Assembly: GCA_013400115.1 (NCBI GenBank)
Contig: VXBP01007098.1
Location: forward strand, 2,398,513 to 2,462,512
Reading direction: 5' to 3'
Length of the DNA: 64,000 nucleotides
Source of the DNA: Rhinopomastus cyanomelas
Lineage: Eukaryota > Chordata > Aves > Bucerotiformes > Rhinopomastidae
Part shown: piece after piece, positions 1 to 27,650 of the stretch
How positions within the stretch are numbered: the first letter of the stretch is position 1
Layout: each line of letters begins with the position of its first letter
Notes under the pieces: model-generated
Told to the model about the DNA's origin: nothing
The model's database searches: none
What the model saw: the letters and a program-made list of their open reading frames with translations, nothing else
Made by a program: the position numbers and the translations under genes

Positions 1-514
1 GTGGCTGCAACAGAAATTCCTCTGAGTCTTGATTTCTGTCCTTCATGCTGAGTAAAGATCTCTTGAGGCCAGCACCTTTCACTGGAGACATTGTTGGTTT
101 GGGGTTTTTTTCCTAGTCTAGAGAAATTAGTTGTTTGTGTGTAATTATTACTCAAACTTGTTGCATTTTTGTGGAAAGTGAAAAGTCAACAGGCCTTTAT
201 GTAACACACGAAGGGATTAGAAATGCAAACTTGCAGGCAAAGCTGGGGCTTTTCAGGTGGTTTTAATTGCTATTCCTTTTTAAAAAAGCTAGCACCTACA
301 TCTAGGCAAATTGTTGCAAAATAGCTGGAAATGGCAATGGCCTGAATATTCTGAGGAGGTTTTCTTTTGGTTTTGTATTTTGTTGGAGGGAAGTTTGGTG
401 GTTTCGTGTAATTCACATTTGTGATGGTAAGAGAGATTTACATGGTGAAAGTGCTTACGTGAAAGTGACTTCGTTTTGAACAAGAGCAAGCCTTAGTTTT
501 GCATCCAATTTGAT

Positions 515-896
515 TATAGATTCATGGAATCACTCAGATTGGAAAAGACCTTCTGGATCATGAAGTCCAACCATTAATCCAACTGTCCCAAGGCCACCAC
601 TAAACCCTGTCTCTAAGCTCCAGATCTGCATGACCTTTAAATACATCCGAGGTTGACGATTCAGGCCCCTCCCTGGGCAACCTGTTCCACGGACTGATGA
701 CCCTTTCAAGTGAAGAACTTTTTCCTCATGTCCAACCCAAACTTCCCCTGGTGCAACTTGAGGCCATTTCCTCTTGTCCTGTCACTTGCTACTTGTGAAA
801 TGAGACCACCCACCCACCTCCTACAACCTCCTTTCAGGTAGTTGTAGACAGTGAGAAGTTCTCCCCTCAGCCTCATTTACATCAGACTAAACAGCA
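515..896 (-). mobile_element. CR1 LINE 3' fragment
   Basis: Reads in antisense: tail remnant (ttcatggaatcactcagatt), then the CR1 3' UTR and the end of ORF2 (gggcaacctgttccacggac, ccatttcctcttgtcctgtc), out to about 896. An older, diverged copy in the MAP3K21 intron left of the first visible exon. Confidence 0.85.
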
Positions 897-1021
897 ATTC
901 ATGGAAAGGTGCAAGTTGACTAAAGTAGAGCCAACTGCTGAAGGCACTGACCTTTGACATAGGAAGCCCTCATTAATGACAGTGCATGGTTGGACACGAA
1001 TACTTGTTCATTCTAGAGTAA

Positions 1022-17310
<16,289 letters not shown>

Positions 17311-18627
17311 GTGCCTTTTGTTTTTAAAATGTTTCTTTTAAGAGGGGAACAAATATAAAATTCTTGTCCACCTATTGATTCGTGCTGCTGTTTTCTGATG
17401 TACTGTCACAAATGGTACCAAAATCATTACAATGGGCAGCTAATTAAGGAAGTCTAGTAGGTGCCTTTTTGAAATATTCCTTGGCAACCCAGCTACTAAC
17501 TGGAAAGCACAAAGCTGCAGGAAGAAAATCTAGGTGAAATTTATAAGCACATTTTGAATGACTAAAGTAACTTGCTCACCTTCCTTTTCAGTTTCACAGA
17601 AGTTTTCTTTAGGTTTGAGGAGTTTTGCTAGAAATCCAGCTGTTGCACACTGGCAACAGGAATGACATACAGCCGGGTTGTGTTCTGTCAGGAGGAGTTC
17701 ACCTAAGACGTGACTGTCTGCAGATTGCCTCTGGGCCTGTGGCATTAGGGATGAGGTCTGTTCACTCATTAAGTAGCTGGTTACTTTTTGGCATTCAGTA
17801 CTGAAATTGATTAAGGACCAGCAGCTGAACTTGCTGTCTTTGCCCTTGGTTTTCATGAGAACTTTCAACCTGTGTGCATTAGTTTCTGCAGAAAGTTACA
17901 CTGCTTGTATAAACACTTAGGTTTCAGCCCTCGTATCGATTTGAGAGGGTAAACTGGAGTACTGCAATTGGATTAAAGCTATTTGACATACTTTTATAAT
18001 GTGAAGCAACATTCCTTGTAGGTAAGGATACACTGGAACGTAAATATTTGTACTCTTAACCTTTTGAAGACTACAGTGTTTGCACTGAAAACAATATTCT
18101 TGGTTTGGGATTTTTCTGTTTGTGGTGGAGGGGCTTGCCCCTCTTCTTGATTTTTAAACTCTGCTGCACCTTGTATTGAGGAAAGAAAATGAATTTTAAG
18201 GGTTATTAGGCTCGGTTTTAAGTGAGCCAGTGGTGCATTTTGCTGCACTCAGACTTCAAAACTTCAATAATGTAATATTAAACCTTTCAGTGTGATCTCT
18301 GCCCCCTTTCTTCCTGAACTTCCTACTAAGTGCCTAGTTACTCATATTTAGGAATAAAAGCACAGAAACAGATATGTTTTACTGGTCTTCAGTGATGGAA
18401 AGGTTTCCAAAAATGCCAAGTATTTAATTGGTGAGGGGAGAAACATTTAATCTTGGTAACACTCACACTTTTAATTTTTTACATGGTCACTAAGTGAAGA
18501 AACAAAACGAAATGTACAGTAGACTTTCTCTCATGGGAGCATGTCTAGAATTAAAGGAATATCCCTCATATTCCAGTATTCAAAGTTTTAATTTTGCATA
18601 CCATTTGACATTTAAATTGTCTTCATA

Positions 18628-18654
18628 AATAAAATTAGATAAAATTAGAATAAA
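18628..18654 (+). terminator. MAP3K21: Proximal polyadenylation signals, tandem AATAAA
   Basis: Two AATAAA hexamers 21 bases apart (18628-18633, 18649-18654), followed from about 18678 by a T/G-rich downstream region (tgctgttttgttgagg). This is the usual layout of a cleavage/polyadenylation site. Confidence 0.4.
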
Positions 18655-20040
18655 ACTATTATGTACCCACCAGAATGCTGTTTTGTTGAGGCCTTTGTTT
18701 TAAATGTTTTCTCCTCCTTTGCTCTGGGGCCTGGGAGTTCGGTTGTTAAATAGAACACACGATTGCTTAAAGCTTCAGAGCCAAGGGATTAAAACAGGAC
18801 AGGTATGCAGTACAGTGGCTGCCTTGAGGATGGCAGATAATTCTGCACAACAAAATCACAAAGTCTTAGTCACACACACAGCAAAACACAGAAAACGCAA
18901 CTTCCCAGCTCTCAAAGTGAAAATAGAAAAGGATTTCCCAGAGTAAAGACACAACCACTCGTGGTCTGTAAAACTGAACTCGCGTGTAGCAGGTTATTTT
19001 GTCCAAACCTGTTTCTGTTTCAGTGTTCTTAGTCGTTTGTCAACGGGATTCAAATTGCATACTGTTCTTTGTCTTTCCTTTAAACTTCAGTTTCATCAGA
19101 ACACTTGAAACCCAAGGAGACTTCATTGATTAAATACAGAATGTCTTCATAAAGTCAGCTAAGCAAGGCGTATGGATCAAAGTTAAAGTACAGCTCATAG
19201 CAGGCTTATCTTCAGGGCTTAATTGGAATTTTGGAGCATTATGTTTTTCAGCTCTTCCTTCATCAATTGTTCCTGTGTAATACTGAGAGAAAAGGAGTTG
19301 ATTGTATTACATGTTTCTGAAGAAAGTATCTCTGGCTTTCTACAGGAGAATCTCAGGTGCTGAACTGTGTGGACTTGTAAACGTCTGTTAAGTTCTATTC
19401 TGTACTTGTAAGGATTATATAATTTTAAATATTGAATTTTGCACCCTGCATTTTGTAATCAATAGTATCAGCATAAATATCCCTTTGTGAGTTCTGTTGT
19501 TCTCACTTCTCAGTAGCGTATCTCTCTTGTCAGAAGATTTCCTGTTCAGGGGATAGGTCCCACTCTTAAGGGAAATTCTGATATGACCGGCCCAGTATGT
19601 TGTAACTAATTAGGAGTTTGTGTCCCACCTCTTGTTGGGAGCCAGTTTAGGTAAGCCATTGCAAATTGTTTCTTTTATGTGATGCAGGCTTTTTTAAGCT
19701 ATAGTCTGTAGTGCTTTATAACTGTTTTTTAGAGTTGGAAATTATAGGCCAGTCTTTACTGAAATTAGAAAAACAAGACTGCAATCGTGGTTTCACAGCC
19801 TGTATTTCATCTGTCACCAGAGAAACTTTCTACAAAGGTATGAGAATCTGTTAATGCATTAAGTGATCTGTCTTGGTTGAAAGTGTATTTATTTCAATGT
19901 AGGTTAATAGCCTGACCAAATAATAAATTATGTTGATTGTTTTAGCATAAAACTGAAGGTGCTTTACTCTACAAAGATTAAGAAACACTTGACCTGCTGT
20001 TTTACAAAACATGATGATTTAAATGTTTTTATTTAAAACA

Positions 20041-20046
20041 AATAAA
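20041..20046 (+). terminator. MAP3K21: Distal polyadenylation signal AATAAA
   Basis: Canonical hexamer followed within 10 bases by ttttgtagttac, at the end of a long repeat-free AT-rich tract. Candidate end of the longest MAP3K21 transcript. Confidence 0.4.
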
Positions 20047-20070
20047 TGTTTTGTAGTTACTGTATTGCAC

Positions 20071-23000
20071 AGTGACCTGCATTTTCTTGAAAAAAACACA
20101 TATTTTAATGCTTTCTTAACACACACAAAGGAGTCCTCTGGTGAATAACCAGGAACTCCAGGCTATTGCCAGCCTTTTCTTGGAACACTAGAATGTAATT
20201 GTTAGTTTAAGATTAATTATCCAGTACAGTAGTAGCATGAATGTTCCCGTAATTTCTTGCCATTGATGTGGGCAGAAGCATGTGGTGTAAGCTTGTTCTT
20301 TCTTTCATGTGACCGTAATGAGTCTTTTGATGTTTTCACAATGTTGGCCGAGTATCTTAGCGGAGGTAGAACAGTGGATATAAATAAATTCTGCATCTCA
20401 GTCAGCATTAAGAATAATGGTAACGAATAACATATTTCTCCTGTGGGGCTCTTGGTGTGGGAGGGTTTTGTTTTTTGTGTTTTGGGGGGCCAGTACATTT
20501 TTTTTGTCAGTTGAGGTCTTTTTAGGCAAATTAGCATTTTCCTTGTAGTATTTTCCGATGCCCCGATTGGTGAAATTCCTTCTTACCCTGTTGTGCAATG
20601 GATACTCTAACCTGTCATTAGTAAGGGGACGAAAGAGGATTCATTCCCACAGTGGCAGCAGGCAAGATGCAGCAAAGTCTGCAGAGGTGCAGTGAAACTC
20701 AAAGCTGTCAGTCCCATCTTACAAGGACGTGCCTGCCCAGAGCTTGCTGTGTGGCTGGCTGTGTAACTAATATTTACATGGCCTGTGAGTGTCAGCATCA
20801 AGCTCAGATTATAAACTAAGCTGCACAGGCACTTTTACTTTATACATAGTGTTACGATGGTAGTAGAATCTGTGTACAAGTATAGCAGGATTCTCCCTGC
20901 ATGTAAGTGAAAATGAGCAAACCAAATACGAGTTCAGTCATCTAACCATTAGATACACAGCATCTTCAATGATCTACCTGGTTTGTTGAATTAGCTTCTT
21001 TTTTTTAACCAAAACAAATGCTTTTTGTTCTAACAGCCTGGAGTATAGATCCACAGGTCTGGATTTGCTCTTCCTTTTCACAAGATCACTTAGGTGAGCC
21101 TGAACGATCCTGAAGAAGCAGCATTTCTACTTCATGAAATTCTGCTAAGCCAGAGTTTCCAGCCTGTCCCGGTCTCTGGTGCATCAGCCACTCCTGATGG
21201 TTTTATATCATCTGCAGAAAATTGCTCAGGATATATCATGTCCCAGCGTCCAGGTTGTTAAAGAAGATGTTAAGCAGTACTACATTCTCTGAAGCCTTCC
21301 TCTTTCTGGAACTACGCCCAGGGACTCAGCCCAGAATTTCCTAGTGTTATTAATTTCATAGATTGATTTCATAGATCAATCAGCTGTCATCTAACAGCTC
21401 TGTTTATGTGGTAGAAGGCACCATCAAGATGTTTACTCACTTTCTCTTTTTAACAGTGTGCAGCAGGTTTACCATGTTTACAGCACTAGGAAGGGAAAAA
21501 TCACTTCTGTAGTCTGCTGCTCTTCACCTGAGCTCTTAACAGCATTTCAGTGTCTGGTGCAATGAAACATTTCAATATTAGATGTGTTGGTGGGCTCAAG
21601 AAGGAGGTTTAAGGTAAAAGTTTGTTCTGAGGAAAGCTAGACTATCACTTCAACCCTGTTTCACAGCAGCCTCATTTTGTCAGACTTTCTGGAGTAACCA
21701 ATCTACTTAAAAACATGTTGCTTGACTTGTTGATGCTTGTGTGTTATGGAATAAAAAGCTGAACTTGTAGATCACACCACAGAAGAATTTTATAGTTGAC
21801 CATTGCCAAACACAGCTAAGAGGAGGTTTTTCCACTGTGTTGTAAACTGGCTGTTTTGCAGTGCTGGCTTGGTTTATCCATGAGAAAAGTACTTACTTGC
21901 AGTGACAAGGGAACAGACTGGTTCTGTCCTTATTGCAAATAGTTTTTAGGTTTATGATGTTCCATCTATTTTTTTTTTTGCTAGGGTAAAACATACAATT
22001 CCTTCAATCTTTCCTCCTGAATAACTTGCTAGACATTATATCACTCTCAGGGCTCTCTGTTGCAGGCACAGTTTGGGAGGAAGACAAAGCAGTCTCCAAA
22101 AGATTCCTTCACCTCATTTTGTCTCTGTGCACTATTGCCATTTTTTTAAACTTCTTTTTCTGCATGTTTTTGCCCTGTATTTGATATGAAGGATTTGCAG
22201 TTTACCCAAATCAGTGGGCTTCTATAATTTCATTTCTCTCACACTGAAAAGAGCTTGAAGCCCTTGATTCAGAATTCCAAACTTTTTTTCACTTAGAATT
22301 TTCAGCCTGCACTCAAGACATGCAGACTAGTTTTGTCAGTTTGTGGAAGGTGGATTGAAGAGTATCTCCTTTTGAAATAAGGTCACAGATCTGTTTCAAC
22401 ACCTTCAGTTCTTTATACTTTTGGACTACTAAGCAAGCACGTGAATCTGACAAGTAAAGTGATGTTTTCATCCATTCCCCATTTTTAATAAGCTTTGTCT
22501 TTTAGGATTTATATTCTGGTATTGGCACTGCTCAGAAATTGTGCTGAGTGACTCATAATCTTGTACATGTTAAGGTTTTTGGTCCTCAGTTGTCCTTACC
22601 GTGGCTTTATATAAACATCTGAGGTTAGTGTCGTTCTTTCCTTGCTTTACTGTGACCATATGTATACATGTCTCTTCACTTTTTAGGTCCCTGGCCAATT
22701 TTCCTTATTATTATTTTCCTGTGCTCCTTTGTCAACTGCCTCACTCAACCCTTATTTAAAATCTTTCTCACTAGGTTAAGAAATTGGTGTGCTAGATGGA
22801 GCCTTTGTCTGATAGCTTGTCTAGGTAGGATTGGCCCCAGAGGTGTCTGATATCAAAGAGTTAAACCCAAGTGTTATCAGCTCGGTGACCTCTCCCATGC
22901 CACTCTCAGCAATAATTAACAGCACTGTTTCACAAAAGATTTTTAACTTGTGCCTGTGTAACTGCACTGGATCGATGTAGCCACTTCACTTGCAAATTTC

Positions 23001-24670
23001 AGATTCATAGGAGCTCTACAGACTTTTTAGAAGGTCAGTTTGACATAAGCTTCTGTAAACTTGTATTGATTAAAATCTGTCTCTGGTGGCATGCATGAAG
23101 TGTTGTCTGTGACAACTTCTAAAACACTTCTCTGTAGCTTCCACTGCAATGAGTTCAGCAGGAAAGCTGTAGCTACAGGCAGGACAAATCAGAGATCGGA
23201 CCCAGGTTCCAGCACAAGCTTGGCATTTGATCTTGGACAAGTCCCTGAACTTCTTTGTAGCCCACACTGAAGCTCTGGTCTGTAAGATGAACATGGCCAT
23301 TTCATTCTTTTCTGTAAACCACTTGGAGAGCAGTGATCAAAGGCACCACATTTCAGTGGTAAACAGGAGCTACAGCCGAGTTAATGCTTTAACTTCACAC
23401 ACAAAGAAGAGCTCTAACTCAGCCTGGGAACTGGATAGCTGCACCTGTACATACTTCTCTTTCAAAGCACAGGTTCCTTGCAGGTTAAACTTTAACTGTG
23501 TTAAGGAATAATTCCAGTAACAACTGGCCGTAGCAATCTTGCTCAGTAATTGCCACATTAGGGAAAGAATTACAAAGTTTAGGGATTTGGGGTTTTTTTT
23601 AAGATTGTGGTGATTGGTCAAAGCTATTAAGCCTTGGCATTGATTTCCTGTTTTATACAACAAATGCTGTTCTATTGTTCTCCCCCACCCAAAATTCATC
23701 ATTTCTTTTTGTCTGAATAAAAGGACTCTATTGCAGCTACTGCTGCTTTATACTACTCTTGTAAAGCTGCATCCCTGATTGCTCCCCATTTGAGAGCGGG
23801 CAGGGAATATAAAAATATTCCCTAAAGCAGAATTATGTTGCAGCTTAGTGGCTCTAATGTCAGGGTAAGTTCTTCATTATCTCCTTCACAGTAGGGTTTT
23901 CTGTCTTGGAACTGCTCTGTCTTTACCTTGGAGATAGGATTTAATAAAGAAATGTGAAACATAAGGAGAAGAATTACTCCATCATCTAGATTTAGGCATC
24001 TGACTGTACAGAAACAAGTACTTGGGAACTGGAAGAGGAGCGAGCTCTGAAAGAGTCCCTGGAGGTTCAGTCAATGGTATAGAAAGCCTTGGCTCATAAC
24101 TGAGCTACAGAAATGGCATACCTAGAGCTACGCTGTAAACCTCATCTCCCTAAAATGTAGGTTATGCAGTAGTATATTGCAAAGGCAGCTGGACAAATGG
24201 TTTGTTACTACTGGGATTCACCACCACCACAGTATTTGCATGCTTTAAGGTAAGCGTATGAGATAAGAGAAGTAAATAAAGTTGAAAGCATGTGTGATTT
24301 AATGCCTCCATCTACAAATTCCAAGGGAAACCAGCTGATGGAAGAACTGCACAGCAGCTCTGTGTGATGCAGAGAGTCCATTCTTTAAACAAGCCAAAAT
24401 GCCTTTCCCTGCCTCTAAAGCAAACCACCTACAAGAGCTGAGGAGCTGCTTCCGACGAAGTCCTTACTGATCAATAGTTGCCTTTTTGTAATCTTTGTGA
24501 GCAGGCAGTGGCCTGCCTGTTGTGTTGATGCACAAATGGTGGGACATTCACTGGCAACAAGGGACCTACAGGAAGTCACAGCCAGTCCCTTTTGTTCTGA
24601 AGGCATGTGGCTTATAATGACTTTCAGAAGCAGAGGGAGTTGGAACTTTTCACTGATAGTTTTGGTAACG
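20071..24670. other. Intergenic stretch after MAP3K21
   Basis: Unique AT-rich sequence except for the old CR1 piece near 21150-21345. Short ORFs only, none with known family features or codon signal. The possible 3' UTR end is at its left border. Confidence 0.6.
21150..21345 (-). mobile_element. Old CR1 LINE fragment from RT region
   Basis: Diverged antisense match to the CR1 segment coding the FADD box and the IDDL region (tatatcatctgcagaaaatt, ccaggttgttaaagaagatg, cccagggactcag). No 3' tail present. Too diverged to be certain by eye. Confidence 0.45.
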
Positions 24671-25400
24671 TGTCACAGAATCAGACAATCACACAATTAT
24701 TGAGGCTGGAAAAGACCTCTGAGATCATCCAGCCCAGCCTCTGACCTAACATCACCACATCGGCTGGGCCACAGCACTAAGTGCCACATCCGGTCTTTTC
24801 TTAAACGTCCCCAGGGATGGGGGCCCCACCACTGCCCTGGGCAGTCCTTTCTGATGTCTGATCACCCTTTCCCTGAAGAAGTGCTTCCTAACATCCATCC
24901 TAAACCTCCCCTGACAGCTTCAGGCCCTGTCCTGTCATCCTATCACTAGCTGCTGGGAGAAGAGCCTGACCTCCACCTGTCTACACCTTCCTTTCAGGTA
25001 GATACAGAGTGAGATGGTGCCCCTGAGCCTCCCCAGGCTAAAAAACCCCAGCTCCCTCGGCCTCTCCTCATCAGACTTTCCTTGCAGTCCCTTCACCAGC
25101 CTCACTGCTCTCCTCTGGACCTGCTCCAGCACCCCCATCTCCTTCTTGAAGTGAGGGGCCCAGGACCGCCCCCACTACTTCAGGTGAGGCCTCACCAGTG
25201 CCCACTGCAGAGGGAGAATTACACCCCTAGTCCTGCTGGCCACACTATTCCTGATACAAGCCAGGATGTCACTGGCCTTTCGTGCCACCTGAGCACCCTG
25301 CTGGCTCCTGTTCAATTGGTAGTCAACAATCATATCCTTGATTTATCTCTGGAATCCCCAAGATTTCCCTTCACTGAGAAGTACAGGCCTCTCTGCTAAA
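24671..25400 (-). mobile_element. CR1 LINE fragment, 730 bp
   Basis: Antisense copy from the 3' end (gtcacagaatcagacaatca, ggctggaaaagacctctgag) through ORF2 C-terminal sequence (ctcctctggacctgctccag, ggtgaggcctcaccagtgcc, ctggctcctgttcaattggt) to about 25400. GC-richer than its surroundings. Frames are broken; one antisense ORF stretch (RRAVRLVKGLQ...) is the ORF2 end. Confidence 0.92.
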
Positions 25401-25809
25401 CGAGAGGTGTCCTAAGGGGGTACCTGGTACTGACTCGAGCTCCTTGTAGCACCTTGGTTCTCTTGTGTTACAGGTGATTTTGCTCTTAGAGCTTTTGGCA
25501 TCTAGTTATTTCAAGCTTGTGTGTGATGAACATTCCACTGAGTCTTCTGACACAAGACAGTAATTCCTAAGAGGAATCTTCTGCCTCGAGAGAACATCGT
25601 TCAGGTAAGGTGCTAAACCCAAATTTTTTAACCTCATTCTAGGGGTTGAAGCACAGCACTCAAATCCTGGGCAGACTCCAGCACACTTTTAGTTCCCTAC
25701 TGGTCACAGAACCAGATTCTACTCTTCTTAACGCAGAACTACTACAGGTAGTTGGTATATGAGCCATTACACTGCAAAGTACAAGGGACTGCACTTCAGC
25801 AATAACTTC

Positions 25810-25957
25810 AGCAACTCTTTCACTGGAGAGGTTTAAGACCCACCTGGATGTGTTCCTGTGTGACTTGGTCTAGGTGATCCTGCTGTGGCAGGGGGATTGG
25901 ACTAGATGATCTTTCGAGGTCCCTTCCAACCCATAAGGATTCTGTGATTCTATGAAT
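25810..25957 (+). mobile_element. CR1 LINE 3' end
   Basis: Sense 148-bp copy: tttcactggagaggtttaag, acttggtctaggtgatcctg, ggactagatgatctttcgag, ending gattctgtgattctatgaat. Faces the 24671-25400 copy tail to head in opposite orientation. Confidence 0.93.
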
Positions 25958-27282
25958 AACTCATGTTCCCCTGTTCCCTGTAGTTCACTGAAGTGTAAGA
26001 CACCAGTCCCTAAACACATGTTGCATAAATGCTCCTGGGGGTGGATTAATGTGACTGTTGTTTCAAAATACTTTTAAATTCCATTTGGATGATCTAAAGG
26101 TGATTTTTTTTCTAAAATAAAACAGGATTCATAGAAGTGGCAGAAATTTCCTGCAAATGGAGCCTCGCAGCTCCAGAAAGGGCCTCTGAACATGTTTTGT
26201 AGCTGCACAAATGTCTGTAGCTTCCTTGAAACTTCAGTCCTGTGCTTGTGCTCTGGGAATGCAAGACGAGTAATTAAGGTTAAGAGCCTGGCTGTCTTGG
26301 TAGATGTAAAAGAAGCTGGAACTTGAATCCTGAGCAGTGATATCCACCATTTACTCACTTTCCATCCCCTTGCCCAAGCCAATCAAGGAAGTTCTCCTTG
26401 CAGCATCGGGCTATTCCCTTTCACTCTGACACTCTGGTTGGAGAACTCCCTCCTCAAAGCTGGTGGGGACAGGCTGGAAGACAGTAGTTCTCCCAACAGT
26501 GAAATTGCCCTGGTTCCTTGTGAAATTGGCTTCCTTCCAATTTAGCAATTGACCTCAAGAGGCTAAAGGTAAAATATTTCAGAATGTCTTAGATTTTTCT
26601 AATTTATAAAATACTAATAAAAGAATATTTAGGAAAAGGGTTTTGCTTGCTGGATTATTCAGCTGATTTGAGTGTTGCTGAGTTTCGTTTGTCCACTAGA
26701 TGTCACCGGTGCTGTTCCCACTAAAACCGGCTTCTCGTGTTGCTTGAGAGACTGGGATTAACTGGGAGATTTGCTGAATCTTTCCGGTTAGTTTCCCTTT
26801 GATTTAAACAGAAGCAGTATGAAGTTTAAGAGTAGTGAAGGGCTTTTAAATGTGAACAGGAATATGAAGTCCTAAGTATTTTTATTTGGAGGAGAAAAAC
26901 AAAGATGGAAATGGCAGAATTACTCTCATAATTTTCATAAATTTCTTACAATAAAGATCTCCTCTTATTTTAGTGAAGGAGAAGGAGGTCACCTTGCTGA
27001 AACCCCCACCTGGAGCCCAAGCATCCGGGTTTGCTTCAACTTCTATATGACCGGCTGCAAAGTTCAAAGAGGAAATCTTCTGAACGTTTCACAAGAGAAA
27101 AGAAACTTGGAAGGGGTTTGTTTGAGGAAACCAAGTGCTCAGATCTCTCTTTTTTCCTTCAGTGCCTCATCTCCTGACCTAATTGTATGAAGTCTGTCTC
27201 CTAATCTTTCAGATTTGCTTAATTTGGCAGAGATCTTGAAGAGAATGAACTCTTCTGCATCTTCATTTCTAGCAAGAAGACT
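25958..27282. other. Intergenic, unique sequence
   Basis: Holds the weak CTCF-like motif at 26692. An antisense 102-codon frame (26074-26382) shows no recognisable domain. Nothing else seen. Confidence 0.6.
26692..26710 (+). promoter_or_regulatory. Weak candidate CTCF-like site
   Basis: TCCACTAGATGTCACCGG resembles the CCACTAGATGGCA form of the CTCF core but has T in place of a key G. Intergenic, between two CR1 copies. Confidence 0.2.
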
Positions 27283-27650
27283 CATAGAATCATTAGGGAT
27301 TACAAGGGACCTTGAAAGATCATCTAGTCCAAACCCCCTGCCACAGCAGGATCACCTAGACCAAGTCACACAGGAACACATCCAGGTGGGTCATAAACAT
27401 CTCCAGTGAAGGAGACTCCGCAACCCCCCTGGGCAGCCTGTTCCAGTGCTCTGTCACCCTCACTGTGAAGAAGTTCCTTCTCATATTCATGTGGAACCTC
27501 CCATGTTCTAGCTTACACCGATTGCCCCTTGTCCTATCATTAGAGGACACTGAGAGGAGCCTGGCTCCATCCTCCTGACACCCACCTTTCAAATATTTAC
27601 AGACATTAATGGGGTCACCCCTCAGTCTCCTCCAAGCTAGAGACCCAGCT
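27283..27650 (-). mobile_element. CR1 LINE 3' fragment, young-looking
   Basis: Antisense copy of the abundant subfamily: tcatagaatcattagggatt, ccaagtcacacaggaacaca, ggcagcctgttccagtgctc, agcctggctccatcctcctg, then cctcagtctcctccaagcta where homology stops. An antisense reading gives a long intact ORF2 C-terminus (about 27356-27650), a sign of low divergence. Confidence 0.94.

Larger units (their letters stand above)
17311..20070 (+). other. MAP3K21: Probable MAP3K21 3' UTR
   Basis: AT-rich sequence after the stop with no CR1 copy and no coding-like frame. AATAAA hexamers lie at 18353-18358, 18628-18633, 18649-18654 and 20041-20046. The last is preceded by T-rich sequence and followed by a G/T-containing stretch, so a long 3' UTR of about 2.7 kb ending near 20.06 kb is plausible; the 18.63-18.66 pair would give a shorter form of about 1.35 kb. 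The end is inferred from hexamers only. Confidence 0.5.
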
